Assembly (NCBI GenBank): GCA_947259885.1
Contig: CAMYNW010000001.1
Span: forward strand, 62,001-126,000
Source of the DNA: an uncultured Gammaproteobacteria bacterium
Lineage (GTDB): Bacteria > Pseudomonadota > Gammaproteobacteria > Arenicellales > Poriferihabitantaceae
Reading direction: 5' to 3'
Length of the DNA: 64,000 nt
Shown: one piece after another, positions 45,108 to 53,494 of the stretch
Numbering within the stretch: the stretch's first letter is position 1
Layout of the letters: each line of letters begins with the position of its first letter
The notes under the pieces: model-generated
What the model was told of the DNA's origin: nothing
The model's database searches: none
Seen by the model: the letters and a program-made list of their open reading frames with translations, nothing else
Translations under genes and position numbers: made by a program

Positions 45108-45528
45108 CGAGATTTTTTTGCAACTTGTATCAACTATTTTTTACGTGTTTAAGTGCAAAGTGGGCGTCAGTTAGGACAAAAATCAACAGTAAGGAGTAGT
45201 GCTTGGATACAGAAGATTTTGACGTTTTCAAGTCGAAACAACCTGATAGACAAAGATGTCAATCGACAAAATGTCCACGGGTAATCTTCTAAGTCACCCC
45301 CTTTTATAATAATTATGTAACATATTTTACCCTAAACGCAGGCAAGTCTGGGCTAGGATACCCAGAATTTCCGGTTTGTTGGCTTGATCTAAAGCTTTTG
45401 CCGGGATTGGTGATAGGCTAAAAATGCCATAATCACAGACATTAAGCCGTATCTTGACCAAGAAGATCCAGCCTCAATGCGGATTATTTGCGTGCAGATT
45501 GAATGGATTCGGGTTCATCAGTCAAAGT
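45108..45528. other. Intergenic region upstream of the PilS-like kinase
   Basis: This 421-bp gap separates the kinase from the MFS gene, both on the minus strand. It holds two adjacent short inverted repeats, GACA-N4-TGTC (45249-45260) and GACA-N3-TGTC (45265-45275), possible regulator half-sites. On the minus strand TTGACA occurs (complement of 45257-45262) but without a clear -10. A 29-codon plus-strand frame from TTG 45203 to 45292 follows an AAGGAG box, but nothing else supports it. No terminator was seen. Confidence 0.5.
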
Positions 45529-46710
45529 TTATTCTCGATTGGTGGTATGCAATTGGCGCCCGCAAAAAATCCCTAGAAGTGCTAGCACTGCAATAAATAT
45601 GCTGGCGTAGATCCAGTCGCCAGCGTAGTCCACCAGCGCACTGAGTCCGATCGGGCCAAGAACCTGACCAATTCCAGCGCCTTGAAACACCATACCTACC
45701 AGCAGTGGAATACTAGTTTGCATGGGAACTACACTGCTTAAACTGGCAAAAACAGCGCCAGGGAGCATTCCAGAGAAAAAAGCGAATCCAACTGCTGCGT
45801 AAAATTGTGATGAAACGATTAGCTTACCTGAAAAAAGCACGACTGCGCATGTTCCGCCCATCACCAACGCGGTGATCAGAATCTGGCGTAATGTAAAACC
45901 TCGTTGCACCAATATTCCCGCCAGGATATTACCTCCAATATTCCCCGCGACAGCGATGGAGGCCATTCTGGATGCATGTCCTAGGGTCATGTCGTATGAA
46001 TCTATCCAGTAAGTTGGTAAAAACGCAGTGACCGATGCAAACATAGCGGAATAGCAGATGAACGCGCCCACCAGCCAGATTGGATCACCTGCGCATAACT
46101 GTCTAATATCCTTCCATGTTCGAGAAGCATTGGCAGCAGGCAAATTCACAGCACCAAAAGTGATTGTGAAAAGGACGGCCCATGCCAGAGAAAATCCGGC
46201 CAATAACCACCATACCCCTTGCCAGTGGTAGTGACTGATCACCGACGGAGATATCAAAAGCATCAGGCTCATCGCGGCAGGAATAAATGCACCCCAGATG
46301 CCCATTGCAATGGCACGATAATCGGCTGGGCAGACATGATTAATGATTCCAGGCATGGTAATCGCGACTAGAACAAAACCAAGCCCTTCAAGAAGCCTAG
46401 ACCCGAGCAGAAGGCTGAAAGAGAGGCTTGTCGCGCCTAGTGCGGAACCAATGGCAACGAGTGTTAGACCTAAGATGCCGGCGAAATACATGCCTATCCG
46501 TGCAGTGATAATGCCAAGTCCCAGCCCAAAGCCTGCCGCTAGCAAACTGAAACTGGAAACAATCAATCCAGCTTGAGATAACGAAAGGTGGAAGAATTTA
46601 CCCATATGAGGGAGGGCGCCGGGAATCTTGCCCATATGAAAAGCTGAAACAAGACCCGCCAGAATAGCGATGGTTACAAGTCGTCCTGGAGCGCTAATGG
46701 AAAGATTCAT
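45529..46710 (-). CDS. MFS transporter
   Basis: A major facilitator of about 393 residues with twelve hydrophobic helices. The first half includes AILAGLVSAFHMGKIPGALP and GLGLGIITARIGMYFAGILG, where the loop 2-3 pattern is G-x-x-x-A-R-I-G. The middle loop is short, near NASRTWKDIRQLCAG. The layout resembles the CynX/NimT-like group, so an anion or small-metabolite role is possible but not assigned. The frame is open up to a TTG at 46773, but the ATG at 46708-46710 gives the usual short N-terminus and is preferred. Substrate unknown. Confidence 0.83.
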   Translation of the reverse strand: MNLSISAPGRLVTIAILAGLVSAFHMGKIPGALPHMGKFFHLSLSQAGLIVSSFSLLAAGFGLGLGIITARIGMYFAGILGLTLVAIGSALGATSLSFSLLLGSRLLEGLGFVLVAITMPGIINHVCPADYRAIAMGIWGAFIPAAMSLMLLISPSVISHYHWQGVWWLLAGFSLAWAVLFTITFGAVNLPAANASRTWKDIRQLCAGDPIWLVGAFICYSAMFASVTAFLPTYWIDSYDMTLGHASRMASIAVAGNIGGNILAGILVQRGFTLRQILITALVMGGTCAVVLFSGKLIVSSQFYAAVGFAFFSGMLPGAVFASLSSVVPMQTSIPLLVGMVFQGAGIGQVLGPIGLSALVDYAGDWIYASIFIAVLALLGIFCGRQLHTTNRE

Positions 46711-46819
46711 TCTGGCAGGTACCACTAGATGGGCGCCTTTAACAGGCTGACAAACGGGATCGGCAAACGTCAATAACGGGTAGATTAATTGTGCGGAAGT
46801 CTTAACATCATATAAATTG

Positions 46820-47695
46820 CTATTCTGATTCTAGTCGATGCCGAAACTCATCGAATCGCGCGGCGTTTTCGGGTACGGGTTCCGGATAGTGCATATCGAG
46901 ACTTTCCAGCGTTTGGATAATAGTGTTAGCTACCTGCAATCGCATATACGGTTTATTGTCCGCCGGAATTGCGTACCAGGGAGCATGAGGCCGTGAAGTC
47001 TGGTTCAATGTAGATTGATAGCAGTTCATGTATGCATCCCAGAATTTTCTTTCATTGATATCACTGCTAGAAAACTTCCAGTTCTTATCGGGGTTATCCA
47101 AACGTCTGATAAAACGACGTTTTTGTTCCTCTTTTGATACATTCAACCAGAACTTTATTACCACGGTGCCGTTGCGGGCGATGTGTAATTCGTGATCACG
47201 AATTGATTCGAAACGATTTGACCAAAACTCATTAGTATTAGTCTCCCCAACGAGGTTTTGATAGCTCAAGTATTCGGGATGAACCCGTACGACTAATGTT
47301 TCTTCATAATAACTGCGATTAAAAATCCCAATTCGGCCGCGCTCGGGCAATCTCAACGCGCTTCGCCACAGAAAGTCATGGTCTAGCTCCTCAGCAGAGG
47401 GTTGTTTAAAGCAAAACACCTGGCAACCCGCAGGATTCACCCCACGCATCACAGTTCGGATGGTGCTATCTTTGCCGGCGGCGTCCATGGCTTGAAAAAT
47501 TAAAAGAATTGAGTACCTGTTATGTGCATATAACATCCGTTGTAAGGCGTAGAGTCTGTTGTTTGCCTTCGAAAGTTTCTTCTTGAGTTGTTTTTCGTCC
47601 AGATCGGATATGTCCGGCTCAGTGATGGAGGCGGCAACACTGAATGTTCCGTCAAACGGAACCATGAAGTCGGATGGGAAATTTGTATGAGCCAT
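46820..47695 (-). CDS. ppk2: Polyphosphate kinase 2 family protein
   Basis: A 291-residue PPK2 enzyme, which phosphorylates nucleoside mono- or diphosphates at the expense of polyphosphate. It has the P-loop FQAMDAAGKDSTIRTVM (about residues 67-83), the Walker B-like block GIFNRSYYEETLVVRVHPE (about 122-140) and lid residues in KRRFIRRLDNPDKNWKFSSS (about 191-210). The single-domain architecture fits PPK2 class I or III; whether AMP, ADP or both are used cannot be read from the sequence. ATG at 47693-47695. No ppk1 or ppx neighbour is seen. Confidence 0.9.
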   Translation of the reverse strand: MAHTNFPSDFMVPFDGTFSVAASITEPDISDLDEKQLKKKLSKANNRLYALQRMLYAHNRYSILLIFQAMDAAGKDSTIRTVMRGVNPAGCQVFCFKQPSAEELDHDFLWRSALRLPERGRIGIFNRSYYEETLVVRVHPEYLSYQNLVGETNTNEFWSNRFESIRDHELHIARNGTVVIKFWLNVSKEEQKRRFIRRLDNPDKNWKFSSSDINERKFWDAYMNCYQSTLNQTSRPHAPWYAIPADNKPYMRLQVANTIIQTLESLDMHYPEPVPENAARFDEFRHRLESE

Positions 47696-47797
47696 AGCCT
47701 TTACTTATTATCAAGGTGGGCTGATGATAACCCTTGTGGCTGAGTTAGAAAACATAAGGTAGTGGTAAATAGTCTATGCTTGAGATATTTTAAATCT

Positions 47798-48289
47798 ATG
47801 AAAATAATAATCAGGTTGATCATATACGGTGTCTTGTTTAGTGTCGTACATACTTCATCGGCACAATCACAATGCGTTGATGCGACCGAAGGGCTGTTGT
47901 CAATGGACCAAGAAAAAATCGCCCTTGTCAATGATTCCGGGCAGGAGGTTTCTCTACAGGTGTTTGTCGCCGACGATAATTATGAGAGAGCCAGCGGATT
48001 TCAGCATATCTGTCCAAGAGTTATTGATAAGGTATTGATACTGTTTAGATATGATGTGGAATCTGCAGGCCGATTTCATATGCAGAATGTCCACGCGCCA
48101 TTGGACATCGCTTTTTTTGATGCAGATGGTGTGCTCATCAGTGCGATGTTAATGCAGACATACACAGAGGATTTTCGGCCACTTTTTGGTCCGGGGGCTC
48201 CATTTCAATTTGCTCTGGAAGCACGACAAGGATTTTTTGCAGAAATCAATGTAAGTGCGGCGAGCAGCTACCTCAAAATTAGTGATTAA
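47798..48289 (+). CDS. DUF192-family exported protein
   Basis: A 163-residue protein with a signal peptide (MKIIIRLIIYGVLFSVVHTSSA) and a DUF192 domain. Typical family blocks are the region RASGFQHICPRV near residue 67 and FHMQNVHAPLDIAFFDADGV (about residues 97-116). The family has a small beta fold of unknown biochemical role. The start is ATG 47798; an upstream in-frame GTG at 47762 would spoil the signal peptide. The mature protein has a Cys near its N-terminus (SQCVDATE) and another at HICPRV, a possible disulfide pair. It is followed closely by the S9 peptidase. Confidence 0.85.
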   Translation: MKIIIRLIIYGVLFSVVHTSSAQSQCVDATEGLLSMDQEKIALVNDSGQEVSLQVFVADDNYERASGFQHICPRVIDKVLILFRYDVESAGRFHMQNVHAPLDIAFFDADGVLISAMLMQTYTEDFRPLFGPGAPFQFALEARQGFFAEINVSAASSYLKISD

Positions 48290-48305
48290 CGCTAGAAGTT
48301 CACCC

Positions 48306-50243
48306 ATGTCTACTATCGAAAATTATGGGCTGTGGGCCAGTCCGATATCGATTGAATCAGTATTTAAACAGCCCGCGTCACCAGCACACCCATTTAGACA
48401 TCGTGGGGATTTATACTGGTTGCAAATGCTAACTGAAGAGGGTGGCCGCACAGCGGTTATGAAATGGATGGGTGAAGAACCAGTGTGCTTGACACCACCA
48501 GAATTTAATATTCGCACCAAGGTGCACGAATACGGGGGTAAATGTTTTTGTCTACTGGGTGATACCATCGTTTTTAATAATTTTATTGATGGCAGGCTGT
48601 ATCGCCAAAACTTAGAGCCCGATTCAGTGCCCGTTCCGATAACTGCTGAAGACAATAGTTCATGTGGATATGCCGACCTTATAGCGATGAACTGTGGCAG
48701 GCATGTGGTTGCAGTTTTTGAACAAGAGGTTCCGGAGCGCGAGAACCGTAATCAGATAGTTAGTGTAAACGTCGAATCATCGCAATCAGTACCTTCAGTA
48801 TTAGTCTCGGGATGCGATTTCTACGCGGCACCGGTAATCTCTCAGGAAGGAGATCGTATTGCCTGGATTGAATGGAATCATCCTAACATGCCGTGGGATA
48901 CAACGCGCCTGTGTCAGGGGGGTCTTAGCCATAATGGACAGGGATATATCTGCGACGAAATTGAAAGTATTATCAATCAAGAAGGTGCCAGTGTTTGCCA
49001 GCCAGGGTATCTTCACGACGGTTCATTGGTATACGCGTATGACAGTAGTAACAGCGATTGGTGGAATCTTTATCGGTATGATGATGGTTCCGTAACACAG
49101 CTTACCGACGAAAGTGCGGAATTTGGTGAGGCCCATTGGGTGTTTGGTCAGACTCGTTGGGTTCAGACCGAACTCGACGTGCTGGTAGCTATCGCAACTG
49201 ATCATTGTGGTGATCGCTTACTGGGTATTGACCTGAATGGAAAAAGTGGACCTATCTTGAAGCTTAGTGAACCAGGTATCTGCCATTTACATCATTACAA
49301 AAACAAACTGTTGTTTGTAGCCATGCCAGAAGATCGCCCCGGTTCAATCGTCGAATTAGAACTATCAAAAGAGCTGTTGGTAAATGTTGGGCCGCAGTCA
49401 TCACCGCTGCTTAAAAACGGGTACGCAGCACCAGAACCAGTGGAATGTCCAACAACGGATGGCGAGAGTACCTGGGGTTATTTTTACCCACCATTCAATC
49501 CAGGGTTTGTGGCTCCAGATGACTGTCTGCCACCTCTAGTGGTGATGGTTCATGGGGGCCCGACCAGCCGAACAAATAGATCTTTCCACTCTCTGCGACA
49601 ATACTTTACAACTCTAGGATTTGCCGTGTTCGATATCAATCACCGTGGCAGTACCGGATATGGTCACGATTACCGGCAGAGGTTGCTGGGTGAATGGGGT
49701 GAAGTGGATTGTATGGATATTGCGGACAGTATTCGATATCTGGTGAACCAGGGCAGGATAGATCCTGATGCGATCTTTATACGAGGAGGCAGTGCCGGTG
49801 GTTACGCGGTTTTACGTGCGCTTACACGTTTCCCCGAGCTTTTTGCGGGTGGCGCCTGCTATTATGGTATTGGAAATCTGATTACTCTGTCTGAAATCAC
49901 ACATAAGTTTGAAGCCAGATATACTGACAGGTTAGTAGGAGAAGTATATGACCCGGAGTCAGCACGTATGCCAGCCAGCCGTTACGTCACCCGTTCGCCG
50001 ATATTTGCTATAGAGCAAATTGATTCTCCATTAATTCTTTTTCAGGGGCTGCTTGATAAAATTGTCCCTCCTGAAGTTTCTCGGGAGGTTGTTTCTTTAC
50101 TGGAGAAAAACGGGGTGCCCCATGCTTACACTGAGTATGATCAGGAAGGCCATGGATTCAGAAGTCTGGAGACACGTATTGATTCTCTCGAAAAAGAAAC
50201 TACATTCTTTAAAGAAATCATCGATAACTCTCATAGTAGCTGA
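48306..50243 (+). CDS. Prolyl oligopeptidase family (S9) serine peptidase
   Basis: A 645-residue peptidase of the acylaminoacyl-peptidase-like S9 group. The N-terminal two thirds (to about residue 370) form a beta-propeller with blocks such as YAAPVISQEGDRIAWIEWNH, and the C-terminal alpha/beta hydrolase domain carries the nucleophile in FIRGGSAGGYAVLRAL (Ser496), with Asp in LLDKIVPPE (Asp584) and His in EGHGF (His616). The oxyanion strand is MVHGGPTSRTN. It has no signal peptide and is probably cytoplasmic. The ATG at 48306 gives this length; an earlier in-frame ATG at 48255 lies inside the DUF192 gene. Physiological substrates unknown. Confidence 0.9.
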   Translation: MSTIENYGLWASPISIESVFKQPASPAHPFRHRGDLYWLQMLTEEGGRTAVMKWMGEEPVCLTPPEFNIRTKVHEYGGKCFCLLGDTIVFNNFIDGRLYRQNLEPDSVPVPITAEDNSSCGYADLIAMNCGRHVVAVFEQEVPERENRNQIVSVNVESSQSVPSVLVSGCDFYAAPVISQEGDRIAWIEWNHPNMPWDTTRLCQGGLSHNGQGYICDEIESIINQEGASVCQPGYLHDGSLVYAYDSSNSDWWNLYRYDDGSVTQLTDESAEFGEAHWVFGQTRWVQTELDVLVAIATDHCGDRLLGIDLNGKSGPILKLSEPGICHLHHYKNKLLFVAMPEDRPGSIVELELSKELLVNVGPQSSPLLKNGYAAPEPVECPTTDGESTWGYFYPPFNPGFVAPDDCLPPLVVMVHGGPTSRTNRSFHSLRQYFTTLGFAVFDINHRGSTGYGHDYRQRLLGEWGEVDCMDIADSIRYLVNQGRIDPDAIFIRGGSAGGYAVLRALTRFPELFAGGACYYGIGNLITLSEITHKFEARYTDRLVGEVYDPESARMPASRYVTRSPIFAIEQIDSPLILFQGLLDKIVPPEVSREVVSLLEKNGVPHAYTEYDQEGHGFRSLETRIDSLEKETTFFKEIIDNSHSS

Positions 50244-50894
50244 ATGTTTGCCGCGCCCACTCGTGACCAAGTGATCGCTCTGGCTGGTCTATTCCAGTCA
50301 GCAATGCTGGTTTATCAGCTGGCAAACAAGGATTCTCATGACGAATATGCACTGCAACATTCTAGCCTAAGCGTATTGCGGGTTGATGCTCAATCTGTCA
50401 CAGAAGTTTTTTCCTGCTTGCGTGGAGTTAGTATGGGGTGTGAAGTTGTTGACCAGGTTTTTGGTGGGCGACTGGGCGCTACCTCACGAGATATATTTCA
50501 GTATTCGGTTTCAATGCATCAGCTGGGCATCAAGCTCGAAGGGTTTCCACATGTGAGTGACGTCGTGCAACAGCGACTTGAAGAGTTGGCGCAAGAATTC
50601 AAGATCAATGGTATGGAACAGGATATCGAATTGGGAGAGGAGCAATCGGCCCATCTTTATGATGAGTTGGCTGCGCTCTATGCAAAAACTGTTAGCACCC
50701 TGGAACCGCGCATTATGGTGCATGGCAGTCAGGGAAAATTAAACAATCCAAGGACTGTGAGCCGCGTGAGAAGCGCTTTATTTGCAGGAATTCGCGCAGC
50801 TTTATTGTGGCATCAATTAGGCGGCCGACGCTGGCAGTTGATGTTGCATCGCAGAAGTTATCAATCCATTGCTCGACGTATTGCGAGATCGTAA
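50244..50894 (+). CDS. hflD: HflD homologue (lysogenization regulator family)
   Basis: A 216-residue HflD protein. In E. coli HflD associates with the inner membrane and helps degrade phage lambda CII. Landmarks are VIALAGLFQSAMLVYQLA near the N-terminus and the C-terminal block RSALFAGIRAALLWHQLGGR followed by RWQLMLHRR, which is highly characteristic. The ATG at 50244 directly follows the TGA of the peptidase gene. In most gammaproteobacteria hflD is next to mnmA and purB; here it is separated from them. Role outside phage biology is poorly known. Confidence 0.93.
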   Translation: MFAAPTRDQVIALAGLFQSAMLVYQLANKDSHDEYALQHSSLSVLRVDAQSVTEVFSCLRGVSMGCEVVDQVFGGRLGATSRDIFQYSVSMHQLGIKLEGFPHVSDVVQQRLEELAQEFKINGMEQDIELGEEQSAHLYDELAALYAKTVSTLEPRIMVHGSQGKLNNPRTVSRVRSALFAGIRAALLWHQLGGRRWQLMLHRRSYQSIARRIARS

Positions 50895-50931
50895 TTTATA
50901 ACGAATCTGAGAACATGTAGGCGCTGAAGAT

Positions 50932-50960
50932 GTCAATATATGCGTCAATATCGTCATATA
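50932..50960 (+). repeat. Three direct repeats upstream of fadE
   Basis: GTCAATAT at 50932-50939 and 50944-50951, followed by GTCATATA at 50953-50960. They lie 30 bp before a candidate extended -10 (TGGGATAAT, 50987-50995) and about 75-105 bp before the fadE start codon. They may bind an activator or repressor. No PsrA- or FadR-like site was recognised. Confidence 0.5.
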
Positions 50961-51034
50961 GCGACCGTATTTTATGACCGGGTCTATGGGATAATATTTC
51001 CGGTTTGCCACCACTTCATTTAAATTGAGCTAAG

Positions 51035-53494
51035 ATGATTATATTTTTCGTTCTCCTAATTGTTCTGACTATTGCGTTCATCTGGTTTCGGATGTCGATG
51101 CAGACATGGCTGATAGCTGCGACTGTAGTAATGGGAGTCGGACTCGTGACCGGTACTACTAACTGGATTTTGTCTATCGTGATGCTGTTGGTCACGACTC
51201 CATTGCTCATTCTTCTATATTTTGCACCAGAATTACGCAGGAAATTATTAACTGATCCACTATATAAAGTGGTTAAGGGTTCAATGCCTCCGATTTCGCC
51301 AACTGAACAAGAGGCCATTGATGCAGGAACGGTATGGTGGGATGCGGAGCTTTTTTCGGGCGAGCCGCACTGGGACAAGTTGATGTCCCTGCCCAAGCCG
51401 ATGTTGAATCAGGAGGAGCGGGCTTTTATTGAAGGGCCGGTAGAAGAACTCTGCGAAATGAGTGATGACTGGGAGATCAGTCATGTGAAAAATGATTTAC
51501 CTGAGGAGGTGTGGCAATACATTAAAGACCAGCGGTTTTTTGGCCTGAACGCTTCAAAGGAATATGGTGGCCATGGTTTTTCTTCATATGCTCAATCCTG
51601 CATCGTACAGAAGCTCTCTACGCGCAGTGGTACAGTGGCTGTCACGGTGATGGTGCCAAACTCACTTGGCCCCGCGGAGCTGTTATATCACTATGGAACT
51701 GAAGAGCAAAAAAATTACTACCTACCTCGACTTTCTCAAGGTAAAGAGGTGCCGTGTTTTGGGCTAACTAATCCCTGGGCCGGGTCTGATGCTGCAGGCA
51801 TGCCGGACAGCGGAATGGTGTGTAAAGGAACGCACGACGGTAAAGAAGTCCTTGGTTTTCGAATAAACTGGGAGAAACGATATATCACGCTTGGACCGGT
51901 AGCAACGCTGCTAGGGCTCGCATTCAAGGCTTATGATCCTGACAGATTACTAGGTGAAGAATATGACCTGGGTATTACTTGTGTGCTAATCCCTACTGAC
52001 ACGGAAGGGGTGTCAATAGGTACAAGGCATTTACCGCTCAACGCTTCCTTTCAAAATGGTCCTAACTGGGGCAACGATGTTTTTGTGCCCCTCGAATGGG
52101 TGATCGGTGGGCCCGCTCAGATTGGTCAGGGCTGGCGTATGTTGATGGAGTCCCTGGCAGCGGGGCGAGGAATATCGCTGCCTGCTGCCGGAGCCGGGGC
52201 GGCTAAAGTGGCGGCCCGCACGAGCGGTGCATATGCGCGAATACGTGAACAATTCGGTTTGGAAATCGGAAAGTTCGAGGGCATTGAAGAAGTGCTTGGT
52301 GCGATTGGTGGACTGACATACCTGCTGGATGCGGGCCGGATTGTCATGACCAGCGCCTTAGAGTTGGGTGAAAAGCCAGCCATTATGTCGGCGATTGTAA
52401 AACAGCAGTGCACAGATCTTTCCCGTACAGTCGTCAATCACGCAATGGACCTTCATGGAGGCAAAGGTATTTGTATGGGTCCTGGCAATTATCTGGCGAG
52501 AGCGTATCAGCAAATCCCAATTGGTATTACCGTAGAAGGGGCCAATATTCTGACCCGAAGCTTAATCATTTTTGGCCAGGGTGCAATGCGCTGTCATCCT
52601 TACTTGCTGCAAGAAGTGAAGGCAGTTAACAATCCTGATGTTGAGCAGGGGAAGGCTGATTTTGACAAAGCGATGGGTGACCACATCCAGTATGTAATGA
52701 CCAATAAAATGCGATCGTTTGCCTTGGGATTAAGCCGCGGGCGGTTAGCACAAGGTGTCGGCCACGGTGTGATCCGCAAATACAGTCAGCAGATTGAGCA
52801 TTTAAGTGCGTCGTTTGCTTGGCTGTCTGATATCACGCTGATGATACTTGGCGGTGGTCTCAAGCGAAAAGAGATGTTATCGGGCCGATTTGCTGATGCG
52901 TTAAGTAATCTTTATCTAGCCTCATCTGCGTTAAAAAGATTTAAAGACAATGGCGAAGACGCCAATGAAGCGCCGATGGTGGAATGGGCCTGTCAATATG
53001 CACTGTATCAGACACAACAGGCTATTGACGGGATTCTGCGTAACTTTCCAGTAAAAATATTAGGGAAATTGATGCGCATTGCAATTTTTCCTACGGGGCG
53101 GTACATGCAGCTACCCGACGATAAGCTCAATCAAGCTGTAGCGGAAATTTTGCAGCAACCTGGTGAGGTCCGAGACCGACTGACAGAGGATATGTACATT
53201 TCAGATTCCGAAAATGAAATTACGGCACAGATAGAAAAGGCACTTGAGCTTTCTATTGAATCTGCAAGTTTGCGTAAGCGTTTGAAGAGGGATGGTCTTG
53301 AGCAGACCGCGGATATTGGATTTGAGGACTGGCTTGGAAAGCTCGTGAGTAATGGTGATATCAGTCTTGAAGAATCTGATATGTTGCACAGAAATCGTGA
53401 GGTTGTAAGTAAAGTAATATCTGTCGATGACTTTCCCCCGATTGAGTGCTCAAATAAGGCAAACAGTGATTTGGACTATAGGGAGGCTGGATGA
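51035..53494 (+). CDS. fadE: Acyl-CoA dehydrogenase FadE
   Basis: Membrane-associated flavoprotein for the first oxidation of fatty acyl-CoA in beta-oxidation. The 819 residues are close to E. coli FadE. Two N-terminal hydrophobic helices (IIFFVLLIVLTIAFIWF and VMGVGLVTGTTNWILSIVML) precede the dehydrogenase domain, which contains FFGLNASKEYGGHGFSSYAQ, CFGLTNPWAGSDAAGMPDSG (with the substrate-side residues) and IGQGWRMLMESLAAGRGISL. The catalytic glutamate region is DLHGGKGICMGPGNYLARAY followed by QIPIGITVEGANILTRS (Glu about 504). C-terminal DUF1974-type domain present. It overlaps the acyl-CoA synthetase start by 4 bp. Confidence 0.94.
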   Translation: MIIFFVLLIVLTIAFIWFRMSMQTWLIAATVVMGVGLVTGTTNWILSIVMLLVTTPLLILLYFAPELRRKLLTDPLYKVVKGSMPPISPTEQEAIDAGTVWWDAELFSGEPHWDKLMSLPKPMLNQEERAFIEGPVEELCEMSDDWEISHVKNDLPEEVWQYIKDQRFFGLNASKEYGGHGFSSYAQSCIVQKLSTRSGTVAVTVMVPNSLGPAELLYHYGTEEQKNYYLPRLSQGKEVPCFGLTNPWAGSDAAGMPDSGMVCKGTHDGKEVLGFRINWEKRYITLGPVATLLGLAFKAYDPDRLLGEEYDLGITCVLIPTDTEGVSIGTRHLPLNASFQNGPNWGNDVFVPLEWVIGGPAQIGQGWRMLMESLAAGRGISLPAAGAGAAKVAARTSGAYARIREQFGLEIGKFEGIEEVLGAIGGLTYLLDAGRIVMTSALELGEKPAIMSAIVKQQCTDLSRTVVNHAMDLHGGKGICMGPGNYLARAYQQIPIGITVEGANILTRSLIIFGQGAMRCHPYLLQEVKAVNNPDVEQGKADFDKAMGDHIQYVMTNKMRSFALGLSRGRLAQGVGHGVIRKYSQQIEHLSASFAWLSDITLMILGGGLKRKEMLSGRFADALSNLYLASSALKRFKDNGEDANEAPMVEWACQYALYQTQQAIDGILRNFPVKILGKLMRIAIFPTGRYMQLPDDKLNQAVAEILQQPGEVRDRLTEDMYISDSENEITAQIEKALELSIESASLRKRLKRDGLEQTADIGFEDWLGKLVSNGDISLEESDMLHRNREVVSKVISVDDFPPIECSNKANSDLDYREAG

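Noticed and set aside
45203..45292. 29-codon frame from a TTG preceded by AAGGAG
   Set aside because: Good ribosome-binding site, but very short, TTG start, no recognisable peptide and no conservation evidence available.
45314..45324. TATGTAACATA mini-palindrome, similar to the tup operator arms
   Set aside because: Spacing differs (one central base rather than the N6 of the tup sites) and it is not near a molybdenum or tungsten gene.
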